Source of the DNA: Flavobacterium azooxidireducens
Lineage (GTDB): Bacteria; Bacteroidota; Bacteroidia; Flavobacteriales; Flavobacteriaceae
Direction of reading: 5' to 3'
DNA length: 64,000 bases
Assembly (NCBI RefSeq): GCF_023195775.1
Contig: NZ_CP096205.1
Span: 1,550,001-1,614,000, forward strand
The notes under the pieces are model-generated. The model was given only the letters and a program-made list of their open reading frames with translations. It did no database searches and was not told the origin of the DNA. Below, in pieces: positions 1 to 8,632 of the stretch (the first letter of the stretch is position 1; each line of letters starts with the position of its first letter). Position numbers and translations under genes: made by a program.

Positions 1-581
1 GATTTTTCAATTCTTCCAAACAATTGATCATCGGCTTTTTGCTGACTAAACACATAATGCACAAAAAAGCGTCCAACATATTTCAACTGCAAATCGTGCA
101 ATTGGTTGTAAAAAATCGTTTCATTGCTCGATTTATTTCCATAAACCAACACAAAAGTACTGTTGGGTTCTTTTTCTAAAACAGTTTGCAAAATCGACAT
201 TACCGGAGTAATTCCGCTTCCGGCAACAAAAGCAGCATAATTTTTTAAACGTGTAGCATCGGGTTCAAAAATGAATTTTCCTTCGGGAGTGCCAACTTCT
301 AGTACTTTTCCAATCGTTAATTGTTCATTCGCAAACTTAGAAAAGTAACCGTTTTTGATAGATTTAATGGCAATTCGCAACTCACCACTTTCCGGTGTGG
401 AACAAATGGAGTAAGCACGACGAATTTCATTTCCGTCTAAAGTGAGTTTTAGATTAATATATTGTCCGGCCACAAAAAGATAATTGGCTTGAAGTTCAGC
501 AGGAACTTGAAATAGAACAGAAACGGCTTCCGGTGTTTCACGAGTGATTTCTTTTACTGCTAATTTATAAAAAGTTGACAT
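1..581 (-). CDS. PaaE-like ferredoxin-NADP reductase, 5' part only
   Basis: This is the N-terminal 193 residues of a minus-strand gene that runs off the left edge. It starts at the ATG at 581 (MSTFYKLAVKEITRETPEAV). The visible part is a ferredoxin-reductase FAD/NAD module. The FAD-binding RRAYS motif is near residue 54-58 and the NAD-binding GSGITPVMS motif is near 121-129. Relatives such as PaaE or flavohemoprotein-type reductases usually end in a 2Fe-2S domain, which would lie outside the window, so the exact substrate cannot be named. The role is electron transfer from NAD(P)H to a flavin and then an iron-sulfur partner. The family call is firm; the PaaE assignment is less so. Confidence 0.85.
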   Translation of the reverse strand, partial: MSTFYKLAVKEITRETPEAVSVLFQVPAELQANYLFVAGQYINLKLTLDGNEIRRAYSICSTPESGELRIAIKSIKNGYFSKFANEQLTIGKVLEVGTPEGKFIFEPDATRLKNYAAFVAGSGITPVMSILQTVLEKEPNSTFVLVYGNKSSNETIFYNQLHDLQLKYVGRFFVHYVFSQQKADDQLFGRIEK

Positions 582-643
582 GGATTAATTTTTTACAAAG
601 GTAATAAACCACAGTTTTTGAAAACAGCATATTTTTTAAAAAT

Positions 644-686
644 TTATACATAAGAGTTTTATGTATAAGAAAGTTATGTATATTTG
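644..686 (+). promoter_or_regulatory. PadR promoter with overlapping operator-like repeats
   Basis: A perfect inverted repeat, TTATACATAA (644-653) and TTATGTATAA (659-668), is followed by a third half-site TTATGTATA at 674-682. That half-site overlaps a -7 element TATATTTG at 679-686. Regulation of the padR gene by its own product at this site is inferred, because PadR proteins typically bind ATGT/ACAT dyads at their own promoters. Confidence 0.6.
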
Positions 687-705
687 TGATTCAAATTCGC
701 TACAA

Positions 706-1041
706 ATGAAAAACTCATCATTATACAAAGGAAGTCTTAACACCATAATAATGAAGCTTTTAGAAGAAAAAGGCCGTATGTATGGTTATGAAATCACTCA
801 AAAAGTAAAAGCCATTACATTGGGTGAATTAAACATCACCGAAGGTGCTTTGTATCCCGCATTACACAAATTGGAAGCCGAAGGTCTGTTGGAAGTAGAG
901 GTAGAAAAAGTAGATAACCGCTTACGAAAATACTACAAACTCACCGAAAAAGGCAACAAAGAAACCGTAAACCGATTGGCAGAGTTGGAAGAATTTATCA
1001 AGAATATGCAGAATATTGTGAATCCTAAATTGAGTTATTAA
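706..1041 (+). CDS. PadR family transcriptional regulator
   Basis: This is a 111-residue winged-helix regulator. The reading frame is open from 661, but the ATG at 706 (MKNSSLYKGSLNTIIMKLL) fits family N-termini and sits about 20 bases after the -7 element; upstream ATGs lie in the operator. PadR hallmarks are visible: helix 1 GSLNTIIMKLLEEKGRMYGYE, then ITEGALYPALHKLEAEGLL and the wing region DNRLRKYYKLTEKG. The C-terminal helix for dimerisation is short, as in the PadR s2 subfamily. It lies one base upstream of a tandem array of small membrane proteins, a pairing typical of PadR/HAAS (formerly DUF1700) systems. It probably represses its own operon. Confidence 0.9.
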   Translation: MKNSSLYKGSLNTIIMKLLEEKGRMYGYEITQKVKAITLGELNITEGALYPALHKLEAEGLLEVEVEKVDNRLRKYYKLTEKGNKETVNRLAELEEFIKNMQNIVNPKLSY

Positions 1042-1042
1042 G

Positions 1043-1678
1043 ATGAAGTTAAGTGTTGAAGAAATAGAAATAATTTCAGATTATTTGAGTAAATCCGGAA
1101 TTAAACAAGTCGATATAAAGTTTGAATTATTAGATCATATTGCAATTGAGATAGAAGAGTTGGTTGTTTTAGAAAATTGTTCTTTTGAAGAAGCTCTAGA
1201 AAAAATTAAGCAAAAATGGAATCCTTTTTTTGTTCAAAGTAAAAGTTTTCACATTGGTTTGATCTATTCATTTCCAAAAATTGTGCTTAATAAAATTGAA
1301 TCCAGAATAAAAAAAGTGAATTTATCCATACTGTTGTTAGTCGTACTTTGGGCATTTTGTTCGTTTGCTTTTAATCTTGATTTATTAGTAAATCAAAGAC
1401 TTAATTCTTTTATAAATTATAGTGGAATAGCTATTGGCGTTGTTCTTCTTGTCGTATCATTTTTTATTAATTACAAATCACAACCAACAACCTATCGGTT
1501 TTTAGTAAATCAATCTTCTCCATCAATTTTGTTTTGGTTGCTTTATATTTATTATTTTGATTATGGAATGAATTCTTTAAAACTTTTTTTTCTACTGTTA
1601 TTATCATTGCAATTTGTTATCGTCTGTTTTTATGTTTATAACCATATAAATTGTATAAAAAAATATCATTTAGTATGA
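1043..1678 (+). CDS. HAAS/DUF1700-like membrane protein, paralogue 1
   Basis: This 211-residue protein begins at the first ATG after padR and has two parts. The N-terminal ~70 residues form a soluble helical domain with an LSVEEIEIISDYLSKSGI start and a LLDHIAIEIEELV core. About four hydrophobic segments follow (around residues 93-110, 122-143, 156-170 and 180-198). The same layout recurs in the next two genes and in a decayed fourth copy. The N-terminal domain and its position next to padR suggest the HAAS-type signalling domain; this is inferred from pattern, since sequence similarity to named families was not searched. Its stop overlaps the next start (ATGA at 1675). Confidence 0.65.
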   Translation: MKLSVEEIEIISDYLSKSGIKQVDIKFELLDHIAIEIEELVVLENCSFEEALEKIKQKWNPFFVQSKSFHIGLIYSFPKIVLNKIESRIKKVNLSILLLVVLWAFCSFAFNLDLLVNQRLNSFINYSGIAIGVVLLVVSFFINYKSQPTTYRFLVNQSSPSILFWLLYIYYFDYGMNSLKLFFLLLLSLQFVIVCFYVYNHINCIKKYHLV

Positions 1679-2349
1679 AATTATCGATAGAACAAATTCA
1701 ACAAGTAGAAAAGTATTTGGCTAAATTCGAAATTAAATATTTTGAAGTTTATGCCGAAGTGCTTGACCATATCATTTTAAGTGTTGAAGAAATTCTATCT
1801 ACAGAAGATATTTCATTACAACAAGCAATCATTAAAGCAAAGGAACAAGATTTTGGCAAATTTGGTTTTCAATCGATGATTCAACAGCGATCAGATGAGC
1901 TAAATAAAAACTGTAGAAAGCATTATAACGCAATGATAAAGAGCTATTTTAAAATGCCGGAAATTGTTATGACATTCTTTGTATTTATTAGCTTTTTTGC
2001 CGTTATTTCTCTTTTCGAAAAACCTATAAGAATTGCTTCAGTTCTATTGATTTCTTTGTCAGTTCTAGTTTTAATCGATTGGATTAGGCAGCGAAAATTA
2101 TTTAAATTCAACAATAAAAAAGTTCTTAAAATGGAAAGTTTATCCTATTATTCAAATGGAGTCTTTTTGTGGATGTACTTTTCTAATGTTTTAGTAGGCT
2201 TAGGAAAAGAAAATTTTGAAAAATATGAACTTGCATTTAAAATTACTTTTTCAATTCTTTTTACAATGTGCTTTTTGTCTTTTTTAATTTTTATGCAAAT
2301 TAGAAAAAAAGTTGTAGAAGAAACGAAGGAACTACAGTTTATGCAATAA
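1675..2349 (+). CDS. HAAS/DUF1700-like membrane protein, paralogue 2
   Basis: The likely start is the ATG at 1675, which overlaps the previous stop as ATGA and gives MKLSIEQIQQVEKYLAKF, aligned with the N-termini of its sisters; an in-frame ATG at 1651 lies inside the upstream gene. The product has 224 residues. It carries the same soluble N-terminal helical domain (YAEVLDHIILSVEEIL) and four hydrophobic stretches in the C-terminal half. Translational coupling with paralogue 1 is implied by the overlap. Function is unknown; a membrane-bound partner or sensor for the PadR regulator is the natural guess. Confidence 0.65.
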   Translation: MKLSIEQIQQVEKYLAKFEIKYFEVYAEVLDHIILSVEEILSTEDISLQQAIIKAKEQDFGKFGFQSMIQQRSDELNKNCRKHYNAMIKSYFKMPEIVMTFFVFISFFAVISLFEKPIRIASVLLISLSVLVLIDWIRQRKLFKFNNKKVLKMESLSYYSNGVFLWMYFSNVLVGLGKENFEKYELAFKITFSILFTMCFLSFLIFMQIRKKVVEETKELQFMQ

Positions 2350-2368
2350 TTTTTAATTGAAAGAGTGA

Positions 2369-2998
2369 ATGAAAACTTTAACCACACAAAACCTTAAATT
2401 CATTGATAATTATCTCAAAAAAAGCGAAATTTTTTATGATGATATTCGAATGGAATTGACGGATCATATCGCTTCTGCTGTTGAAGAAAAAATGAAAGTT
2501 GATAATATTGATTTTTATGATGCTTTTAAAAGTTATATGATTTTGAATAAGAAAGAACTTTTAAAAAAATTTTCCGGTAGTGGATTCAAATCTTTTGAAC
2601 CTATTAAGAGTTTTGGACTGTTTTTATTGAAACCAATAAATCTTCCTTTGGGAATAGTTTTTATATTCAGTTTTCATTACTTTCAAAATATAATCAACAA
2701 AGCCAATTTTGTTTTAAATTTCAATTATCATTGGATGGCTTTTATTATTCTATTTGGACTATCACATCAAATCTTTTTTGGATTAATAAAAAAGAAACGT
2801 TTTTTTATGGTAGAACAGTCGATGTGGATACTGTTTCTTTTTCAACAAATTTTAAATCTTTTTGCAAATCCAAGACAAATAGACAACGTGATCCATTTTT
2901 ATATCAACTATTTTTTCATTTACCTTACTATTATGTTTCTGTTATTTTATGTTAATCGTATCAAAAAATACTACAACAATAAGCATATATGGAACTAA
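2369..2998 (+). CDS. HAAS/DUF1700-like membrane protein, paralogue 3
   Basis: This 209-residue protein is the third member of the array. The N-terminal domain reads TTQNLKFIDNYLKKSEI then MELTDHIASAVEEKM, matching the LDHI/TDHI core of its sisters. Four hydrophobic segments follow (around residues 88-104, 118-138, 151-166 and 180-198). It starts 19 bases after the previous stop, and its end overlaps the start of the degraded fourth copy (2989). The three proteins keep architecture but have diverged strongly in sequence, so the array is not a recent duplication. Confidence 0.65.
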   Translation: MKTLTTQNLKFIDNYLKKSEIFYDDIRMELTDHIASAVEEKMKVDNIDFYDAFKSYMILNKKELLKKFSGSGFKSFEPIKSFGLFLLKPINLPLGIVFIFSFHYFQNIINKANFVLNFNYHWMAFIILFGLSHQIFFGLIKKKRFFMVEQSMWILFLFQQILNLFANPRQIDNVIHFYINYFFIYLTIMFLLFYVNRIKKYYNNKHIWN

Positions 2999-3332
2999 AA
3001 CTAAACCAAGAACAAATAGATCGTCTTTACCGTTTCACCCGCGAACATTTTGTAGAACACTACGATTTACAAACCGAATTAGTCGATCATCTTTCCAATG
3101 CTATCGAAGAAGTCTTGAAAAAAAATTAAAAAATTTGGTTTTAATGAGTCTTTTTGAATCAGATGTTCAATAAACAAATTTTAATGGTATTTCTTTAGAT
3201 AGTACTTATGTCAACTCATTTTTTCTGTTCTTTTTGTTTGTATCTGTATTTTATTTTCTTACCAAAATCATCCCTTCCAAAGCAGAAGATTATCTCAAAC
3301 AAACTTATCCCGAATATGCTTTTTCAAATTAA
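2989..3332 (+). pseudogene. decayed fourth HAAS/DUF1700-like paralogue
   Basis: An ATG at 2989, overlapping the end of paralogue 3, opens a 46-residue frame (MELKLNQEQIDRLYRF, then LQTELVDHLSNAIEEVL) that clearly matches the N-terminal domain of the sister genes before a stop at 3127-3129. Beyond it, pieces such as KFGFNESF and a membrane segment ending in PSKAEDYLKQTYPEYAFSN (stop 3330-3332) continue in shifted frames with internal stops. This looks like a real, multiply broken copy that has also lost part of its membrane region. The short N-terminal fragment could still be translated. Confidence 0.7.
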
Positions 3333-3407
3333 GTTGTAACAAAACGTTAAAAGTGTAGTCAAACATTCAAACCAAAGTAGATAAATAACCACCAAACCAA
3401 CCAACTT

Positions 3408-4880
3408 ATGATAAAACGTTTTCTCTCACTCGAATGGAGGTCTTTTGTTAGAGCCGCATCGTTTCAAACGAATTTAGCAATTAAAATTTTAATGATTTTT
3501 GGAGCCTTGTATTTTATGGTAATGTTCTTGGCGTTAGGAGCAGGTTCTTATTATATTATCGAAAAAGCTACCGAATCTGAACCATTTCAATTGATAAACC
3601 GGTTTATACTTTATTATTTCGTATGCGATTTGGTTTTTCGATTTTTCTTGCAAAAAACTCCGGTTATGAATATCAGGCCGTTGTTGTACATCAACATCAA
3701 AAAAGATACGATTGTCAATTATACATTAGGAAAATCGGCGTTGTCTTTTTTCAACATTATGCATTTGTTCTTTTTTATTCCGCTTGCAGTGGTTTTGTTG
3801 ATTGAAGGTTTTGATGTGTTTGGTGTTATCACTTGGACTATCGGAATGACTGCCATCGTGTTAATAATCAATTTTTTAAACATCTTAATCGATAAAAAAG
3901 ACGTTGTTTTTTATTCCGTTGCTGCTATTTTCATCGCTTTAGGAGCATTGCAATATTACGGTTTATTTGACGCAACGAACTATACTGTGTTGTTTTTCAA
4001 AGGATTGTATGACCATATTTGGATGGTAATTATTCCAATTGTCGTATTAATTTTGGTTTATAAAATCGTACACAGTTTTTTCAAAAGCAACTTATACCTC
4101 GATGCCGGATTATCAACCACACACGATATTGCCAAAACGCAAAATTTCGAATGGTTAGATCAATTTGGAACATTAGGAACATTTCTTAAAAATGATATTC
4201 GTTTAATCACCCGAAATAAAAGAGCAAAATCAGTCATCATAATGAGTGTTTTGTTTCTTTTCTACGGACTTTTGTTCGGTTCAGGAGCCATTGAAGTGTA
4301 TGACGGACCGGTTTGGCAAGTATTTGGCGGAATTTTTGTCACCGGCGGATTTATGTTCAGTTTCGGACAATTTGTACCAAGTTGGGATAGTTCCTATTAT
4401 AATTTGATGATGAGTCAAAACATTCAATACCGCGAATATTTGAGTTCAAAATGGTGGTTGATGGTTATTGTGACGTTAATCGCAGCGGTTTGTGCCAGTT
4501 TTTATCTTTATTTTGGATGGCAATCGTACCTGCTGATTTTAGTGACTGCGGTTTACAACATCGGAATTAATGCCTACATCGTTTTGTTGGCTGGAGCTTT
4601 TACGAAAACACCAATCGATTTAATGAGTAATAAAAATGCATTTGGCGACAAAAAAGCATTCAATTTTAAAACGTTATTGTTAGTGATTCCACAAATTCTT
4701 GTTCCGTTAGGATTATATTATTTAGGAATTTTATTGTTTGATGAGGTAGTCGGACTTGGATTTATCGCCTTAGCCGGAGTTTTAGGATTTGCTTTTAAAT
4801 CAAAAGTGTTCAATTGGATTGAAAATATCTACAAAACACAGAAATACGAAACCATTGCCGCATACAAACAAAAAAACTAA
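3408..4880 (+). CDS. DUF5687-like ABC transporter membrane protein
   Basis: This 490-residue polytopic inner-membrane protein has roughly ten to twelve hydrophobic segments and a soluble loop around residues 240-270. It looks like the DUF5687 proteins common in Flavobacteriia, which sit beside a lone ATP-binding subunit. It is followed after 38 bases by such a subunit, so the two probably form an exporter or membrane-remodelling ABC complex. Substrate cannot be told from sequence. The short spacer (4881-4918) is a low-complexity ACC/CCATT-type run often seen between flavobacterial genes. Confidence 0.75.
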   Translation: MIKRFLSLEWRSFVRAASFQTNLAIKILMIFGALYFMVMFLALGAGSYYIIEKATESEPFQLINRFILYYFVCDLVFRFFLQKTPVMNIRPLLYINIKKDTIVNYTLGKSALSFFNIMHLFFFIPLAVVLLIEGFDVFGVITWTIGMTAIVLIINFLNILIDKKDVVFYSVAAIFIALGALQYYGLFDATNYTVLFFKGLYDHIWMVIIPIVVLILVYKIVHSFFKSNLYLDAGLSTTHDIAKTQNFEWLDQFGTLGTFLKNDIRLITRNKRAKSVIIMSVLFLFYGLLFGSGAIEVYDGPVWQVFGGIFVTGGFMFSFGQFVPSWDSSYYNLMMSQNIQYREYLSSKWWLMVIVTLIAAVCASFYLYFGWQSYLLILVTAVYNIGINAYIVLLAGAFTKTPIDLMSNKNAFGDKKAFNFKTLLLVIPQILVPLGLYYLGILLFDEVVGLGFIALAGVLGFAFKSKVFNWIENIYKTQKYETIAAYKQKN

Positions 4881-4918
4881 CCATTTACCCATTACCAATC
4901 ACCCATAACCATATAATT

Positions 4919-5614
4919 ATGATACAAGTAAAAAATCTTACCAAAACATACAACGGAACAACCGTTTTAAACATAACTAATTTAGACATTCCAAAAGGTC
5001 AAAGTTTTGGATTAGTTGGAAACAACGGAGCCGGAAAAACCACTTTTTTCAGTTTGTTATTAGATTTGATTCAGCCTTCAACCGGAATGATTACAAGTAA
5101 TTCGATTCAAATTAGCCAAAGCGAAAAATGGAAACCATTTACTTCTGCTTTTATCGATGAAAGTTTCTTAATTGGTTATTTGACACCTGAAGAATACTTC
5201 TATTTTATTGGCGAACTTCGCGGATGGAACAAAGCAGACGTTGATAGCTTTTTAGTGAAATATGAAGATTTTTTCAACGGAGAGATCTTAAAAAACAAAA
5301 AATATTTACGCGATTTATCAAAAGGAAATTCCAAAAAAGTGGGAATTGTTGCCGCTTTAATCGGTGAACCGGAAGTTATTATTTTAGACGAACCATTTGC
5401 TAATTTAGATCCAACCACACAAATCCGATTGAAAAAAATCATCAAAGAATTAGCCGATGATTCAAATGTAACCATCTTAGTTTCCAGTCACGATTTGCAA
5501 CACACCGTTGAAGTTTCAAACCGAATTGTCGCTTTACAAAAAGGCGAAGTAGTTCTGGATTTAGTTCCTTCATCAGAAACATTAAAAGAATTAGAAGCGT
5601 TTTTTGCTGCCTAA
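4919..5614 (+). CDS. ABC transporter ATP-binding protein
   Basis: This 231-residue ATPase has Walker A GLVGNNGAGKTT (residues 31-42), a signature LSKGNSKKVG that replaces the usual LSGGQ, Walker B EVIILDEPFANLDP and an H-loop VSSHDLQ. It is a single nucleotide-binding domain with no membrane part and should dimerise on the DUF5687-like permease encoded directly upstream. The LSKGN signature is common in the CcmA/BcrA-like branch used for simple exporters. It ends before a strong stem-loop at 5630-5665. Confidence 0.9.
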   Translation: MIQVKNLTKTYNGTTVLNITNLDIPKGQSFGLVGNNGAGKTTFFSLLLDLIQPSTGMITSNSIQISQSEKWKPFTSAFIDESFLIGYLTPEEYFYFIGELRGWNKADVDSFLVKYEDFFNGEILKNKKYLRDLSKGNSKKVGIVAALIGEPEVIILDEPFANLDPTTQIRLKKIIKELADDSNVTILVSSHDLQHTVEVSNRIVALQKGEVVLDLVPSSETLKELEAFFAA

Positions 5615-5629
5615 TTCATCAAAAATAAC

Positions 5630-5665
5630 ACATCATTTCACGTTAATTTTTTCGTGAAATGATGT
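5630..5665 (+). terminator. stem-loop terminator after the ABC genes
   Basis: Perfect 13-base arms ACATCATTTCACG (5630-5642) and CGTGAAATGATGT (5653-5665) enclose a ten-base loop that is mostly T. There is no long T-run after it, so it may act as a terminator or as an RNA 3'-end stabiliser. Confidence 0.6.
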
Positions 5666-5719
5666 TTCATTGCAAAAAAAGCACAATATTTTTCTCTATT
5701 TCAAAAAGAAACGTATTTT

Positions 5720-5727
5720 TACCCTTG
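5720..5727 (+). promoter_or_regulatory. near-consensus -7 element for sprE
   Basis: TACCCTTG differs by one base from the Bacteroidota TAnnTTTG element and lies 29 bases before the sprE start. No clear TTG -33 element is seen at the right distance. Confidence 0.4.
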
Positions 5728-5756
5728 CTATATACTAAAATCAGTAGTTTTTAGTT

Positions 5757-8630
5757 ATGCCTTTAAACGCTTTTATTTTGAAATCCATTACTTTAAAATA
5801 TTTTATTTTCTTTTTTACCGCCACTGTTCTAATAGCTTGTTCTACCAAAAAGGATAAGTTTATTAATCGTAACTTTCATGCAGTTAATACAGAATACAAC
5901 GTTTTGTTTAACGGAGAGTTAGCATTTCAAGCCGGTTTAAATGAAGTTCGAGACACTTATAACGATAATTTTTGGGATGTTCTTCCAATCGAACGCATGC
6001 AAACTGCCGAAGAAGCAATCTTGCCCGGACAAAAAGCCAAAAATGCCAATTTTGAAAAAGCAGAGGAAAAAGCAACCAAAGCGATTCAAAAACGTTCGAT
6101 GCTTATAGGCGGGAGCGAAAAAAATCCGCAAATGGATGAAGCTCACTTACTGCTCGGAAAATCAAGATATTATGACCAAAGGTTTATTCCGGCTTTAGAA
6201 GCGTTCAATTATATTTTGTATAAAAGTCCGGCAAGCGATAAAATTTATGAAGCTAAAATTTGGAGAGAAAAAACCAATGTTCGTCTGGAAAATGATGCGT
6301 TGGCGGTAAACAATCTTACTAAACTGCTAAGTGAAATTAAGTTTAAAGATCAAATCTTTGCCGATGCAAATGCTACTTTAGCTCAAGCATTTTTAAATTT
6401 GGAGCAAAAAGACAGTGCCATTTCTAGATTAAGATTAGCAACAAAATTCACTAAAAAAGACGAAGAAGAAGCTCGATACAAATTTATTTTAGGACAACTA
6501 TTTGAATCGATTGAGGAAAAAGATAGTGCTTTTGCGTATTATCAATCAGTGATTGATATGAAAAGAAATTCGCCAAAACGATATACTATCCAAGCTCATT
6601 CGAAACAAATTCAGCAGTTTGATGTGGTTAAAGGAGACACAATCGTGCTTTTTGAAAAATTCAAAAAATTATTAGAAGATCGAGAAAACCGTCCGTATTT
6701 GGATGTTTTATATCACCAAAAAGCCTTGGTTTACGAACGACTGAAACAACCGGACAACGCTGTAAAAAATTATAATAAATCGCTAAAAGCACAGTCATTA
6801 GACAATTATCTATTGGCTTCAAATTATCGAAATTTAGGAGAAATCTATTTCTACAAAGCCAAATACCAAACGGCCGGACATTATTATGATAGTACGTTAG
6901 CTTTGCTAAAACCAAGAACTCGTGAGTTTAATGCTTTTAAAAAGAAAAGAGATAATTTAGAAGATGTTATTAAATATGAAGGAATTGCTCAACGTAATGA
7001 CAGTATTCTAAATATAGCATCACTTTCAAAAGAAGATAAAATTGCGTTTTTTGAAGATTATATTACGAAGCTTAAAAAGAAAGAGGTAGAAGCCGAAAGA
7101 TTAGCCAAAATTGAAGCAGAGAGAGCAGAAATCGCGTCATCAAACCTTCAAAACTCTAAAAACCTTACAATTAACAATAGAAGTAGTATTGATAATTCGG
7201 CATTTAGTTCGGCTGGCACTAGTTTTTCTGGCGATTCTAAATTTTATTTTTACAACCCAACTACGGTTGAATTTGGAAAAAGAGAGTTTGTAAAAACGTG
7301 GGGCAAACGATTCCCCGAAGGCAACTGGCGATTGTCTACCAACAGAACAACACAATCGAAAAAAGAAGAAATCGAAGAACAAAAAGAAGAAGATGTGGTT
7401 GCTTCCAAAGAAGCCGATCCGAAATATTCACCTGAATTTTATATTTCACAGTTACCAACTGCAAAAGTAGAATTGGATAGTATTGCTAAAGAAAGAAACT
7501 TTGCTTATTATCAATTAGGTGTGATTTATAAAGAAAAATTCAAAGAATATCAATTGGCTTCAGACCGTTTAGAAATTTTATTGCGAAGCAAACCAGAAGA
7601 ACGTTTGATTTTGCCGGCAATGTATAATTTGTATAAAATTTACGAAATCACCGATCCGGCCAAAGCATTGGCAATGAAAGACAAGATAATTACACAGTTT
7701 CCTGATTCCAGATACGCACAAATACTTTCCAAATCCGGATCTTCTGCAGAAAGTTTGATGGATGACCCGGAAGTTGTTTATAAGAACCTTTATAAAGCAT
7801 ATGAAAAAGGAGAATATAGAGAAGTTTCCGCTAATACTGATTTTGCCATTGAAAAATTTACCGGAGATGAAATCATGCCAAAATTAGAATTGTTAAAATC
7901 GAAAATTATAGCCAAAATTAAAGGACTTGCAGAATATAAGAAGGCGTTAAATTACGTTGCCTTAACTTATCCAAATTCAGACGAAGGAAAAGATGCCGAA
8001 GAGTTGTTATATGATAATATTCCGTATTTAGAAAGTTTATATTTTGATCAAGCAGAACCAACAACATATAAAGTGCTTTATCATGCGGATAATTTAGAGG
8101 ATAAAAAAGTAAAAACGTTAATTGAAAAAATCACCAAATTCATTAAAGAAAGAAATCAATCGCAATTAACCACTTCTATCGATTTGTATACGATGGATAA
8201 AAACTTTTTTGTAATTCATGGATTACGAGATGAAGAATATGCCAAAGGTGTTGTTTCTATTTTGAAAGAATTTAAAGACTATAAAATTGCTGAGCAAGCT
8301 ATCGTTATTTCATCGGAAAATTATAAAGTAGTTCAGATGAAAAAGAACTTAGAAGAATACCTTGATCCGAGTTTGAGAGTTGTTCCCCCGCCTTATACTG
8401 CAAAGCCTAAAAGAGCAAAGCAACAACAAGAGCGTTCACAGGTTGTTATTCCTACACAAAATCCAAAACTGCCACCTACGCAAAGCAAAGGAAGTATGCA
8501 ACCGCCATCAGGTAATGATCCGCAAACAAAACCCAAAGCTACTAACAATGCCATAGATAGCAGAAATAGTACACCAGAAACCAGATCGGCTATTATGCCT
8601 CCATCTGAAGGTAACCCCAAAAAAGGATAG
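5757..8630 (+). CDS. sprE: gliding motility/T9SS lipoprotein SprE (PorW family)
   Basis: This 957-residue lipoprotein has a signal peptide ending in a lipobox (VLIAC, Cys28). Many TPR-like helical repeats fill the region from about residue 120 to 480 and again from 570 to 700. A basic, Pro/Gln-rich tail closes it. The conserved block FHAVNTEYNVLFNGELAFQAG directly after the lipobox is typical of SprE/PorW, an outer-membrane-associated component needed for type IX secretion and gliding in Flavobacterium. It should act with the core T9SS, whose other genes are not in this window. The next gene, a bactofilin, starts two bases after the stop, which fits one transcript running into the atp genes. 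Confidence 0.85.
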   Translation: MPLNAFILKSITLKYFIFFFTATVLIACSTKKDKFINRNFHAVNTEYNVLFNGELAFQAGLNEVRDTYNDNFWDVLPIERMQTAEEAILPGQKAKNANFEKAEEKATKAIQKRSMLIGGSEKNPQMDEAHLLLGKSRYYDQRFIPALEAFNYILYKSPASDKIYEAKIWREKTNVRLENDALAVNNLTKLLSEIKFKDQIFADANATLAQAFLNLEQKDSAISRLRLATKFTKKDEEEARYKFILGQLFESIEEKDSAFAYYQSVIDMKRNSPKRYTIQAHSKQIQQFDVVKGDTIVLFEKFKKLLEDRENRPYLDVLYHQKALVYERLKQPDNAVKNYNKSLKAQSLDNYLLASNYRNLGEIYFYKAKYQTAGHYYDSTLALLKPRTREFNAFKKKRDNLEDVIKYEGIAQRNDSILNIASLSKEDKIAFFEDYITKLKKKEVEAERLAKIEAERAEIASSNLQNSKNLTINNRSSIDNSAFSSAGTSFSGDSKFYFYNPTTVEFGKREFVKTWGKRFPEGNWRLSTNRTTQSKKEEIEEQKEEDVVASKEADPKYSPEFYISQLPTAKVELDSIAKERNFAYYQLGVIYKEKFKEYQLASDRLEILLRSKPEERLILPAMYNLYKIYEITDPAKALAMKDKIITQFPDSRYAQILSKSGSSAESLMDDPEVVYKNLYKAYEKGEYREVSANTDFAIEKFTGDEIMPKLELLKSKIIAKIKGLAEYKKALNYVALTYPNSDEGKDAEELLYDNIPYLESLYFDQAEPTTYKVLYHADNLEDKKVKTLIEKITKFIKERNQSQLTTSIDLYTMDKNFFVIHGLRDEEYAKGVVSILKEFKDYKIAEQAIVISSENYKVVQMKKNLEEYLDPSLRVVPPPYTAKPKRAKQQQERSQVVIPTQNPKLPPTQSKGSMQPPSGNDPQTKPKATNNAIDSRNSTPETRSAIMPPSEGNPKKG

Positions 8631-8632
8631 GT

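Noticed and set aside
3408-4880. Possible classical multidrug or antibiotic exporter
   Set aside because: The membrane protein has no drug-exporter signature and fits DUF5687 better; the substrate is not shown by sequence.
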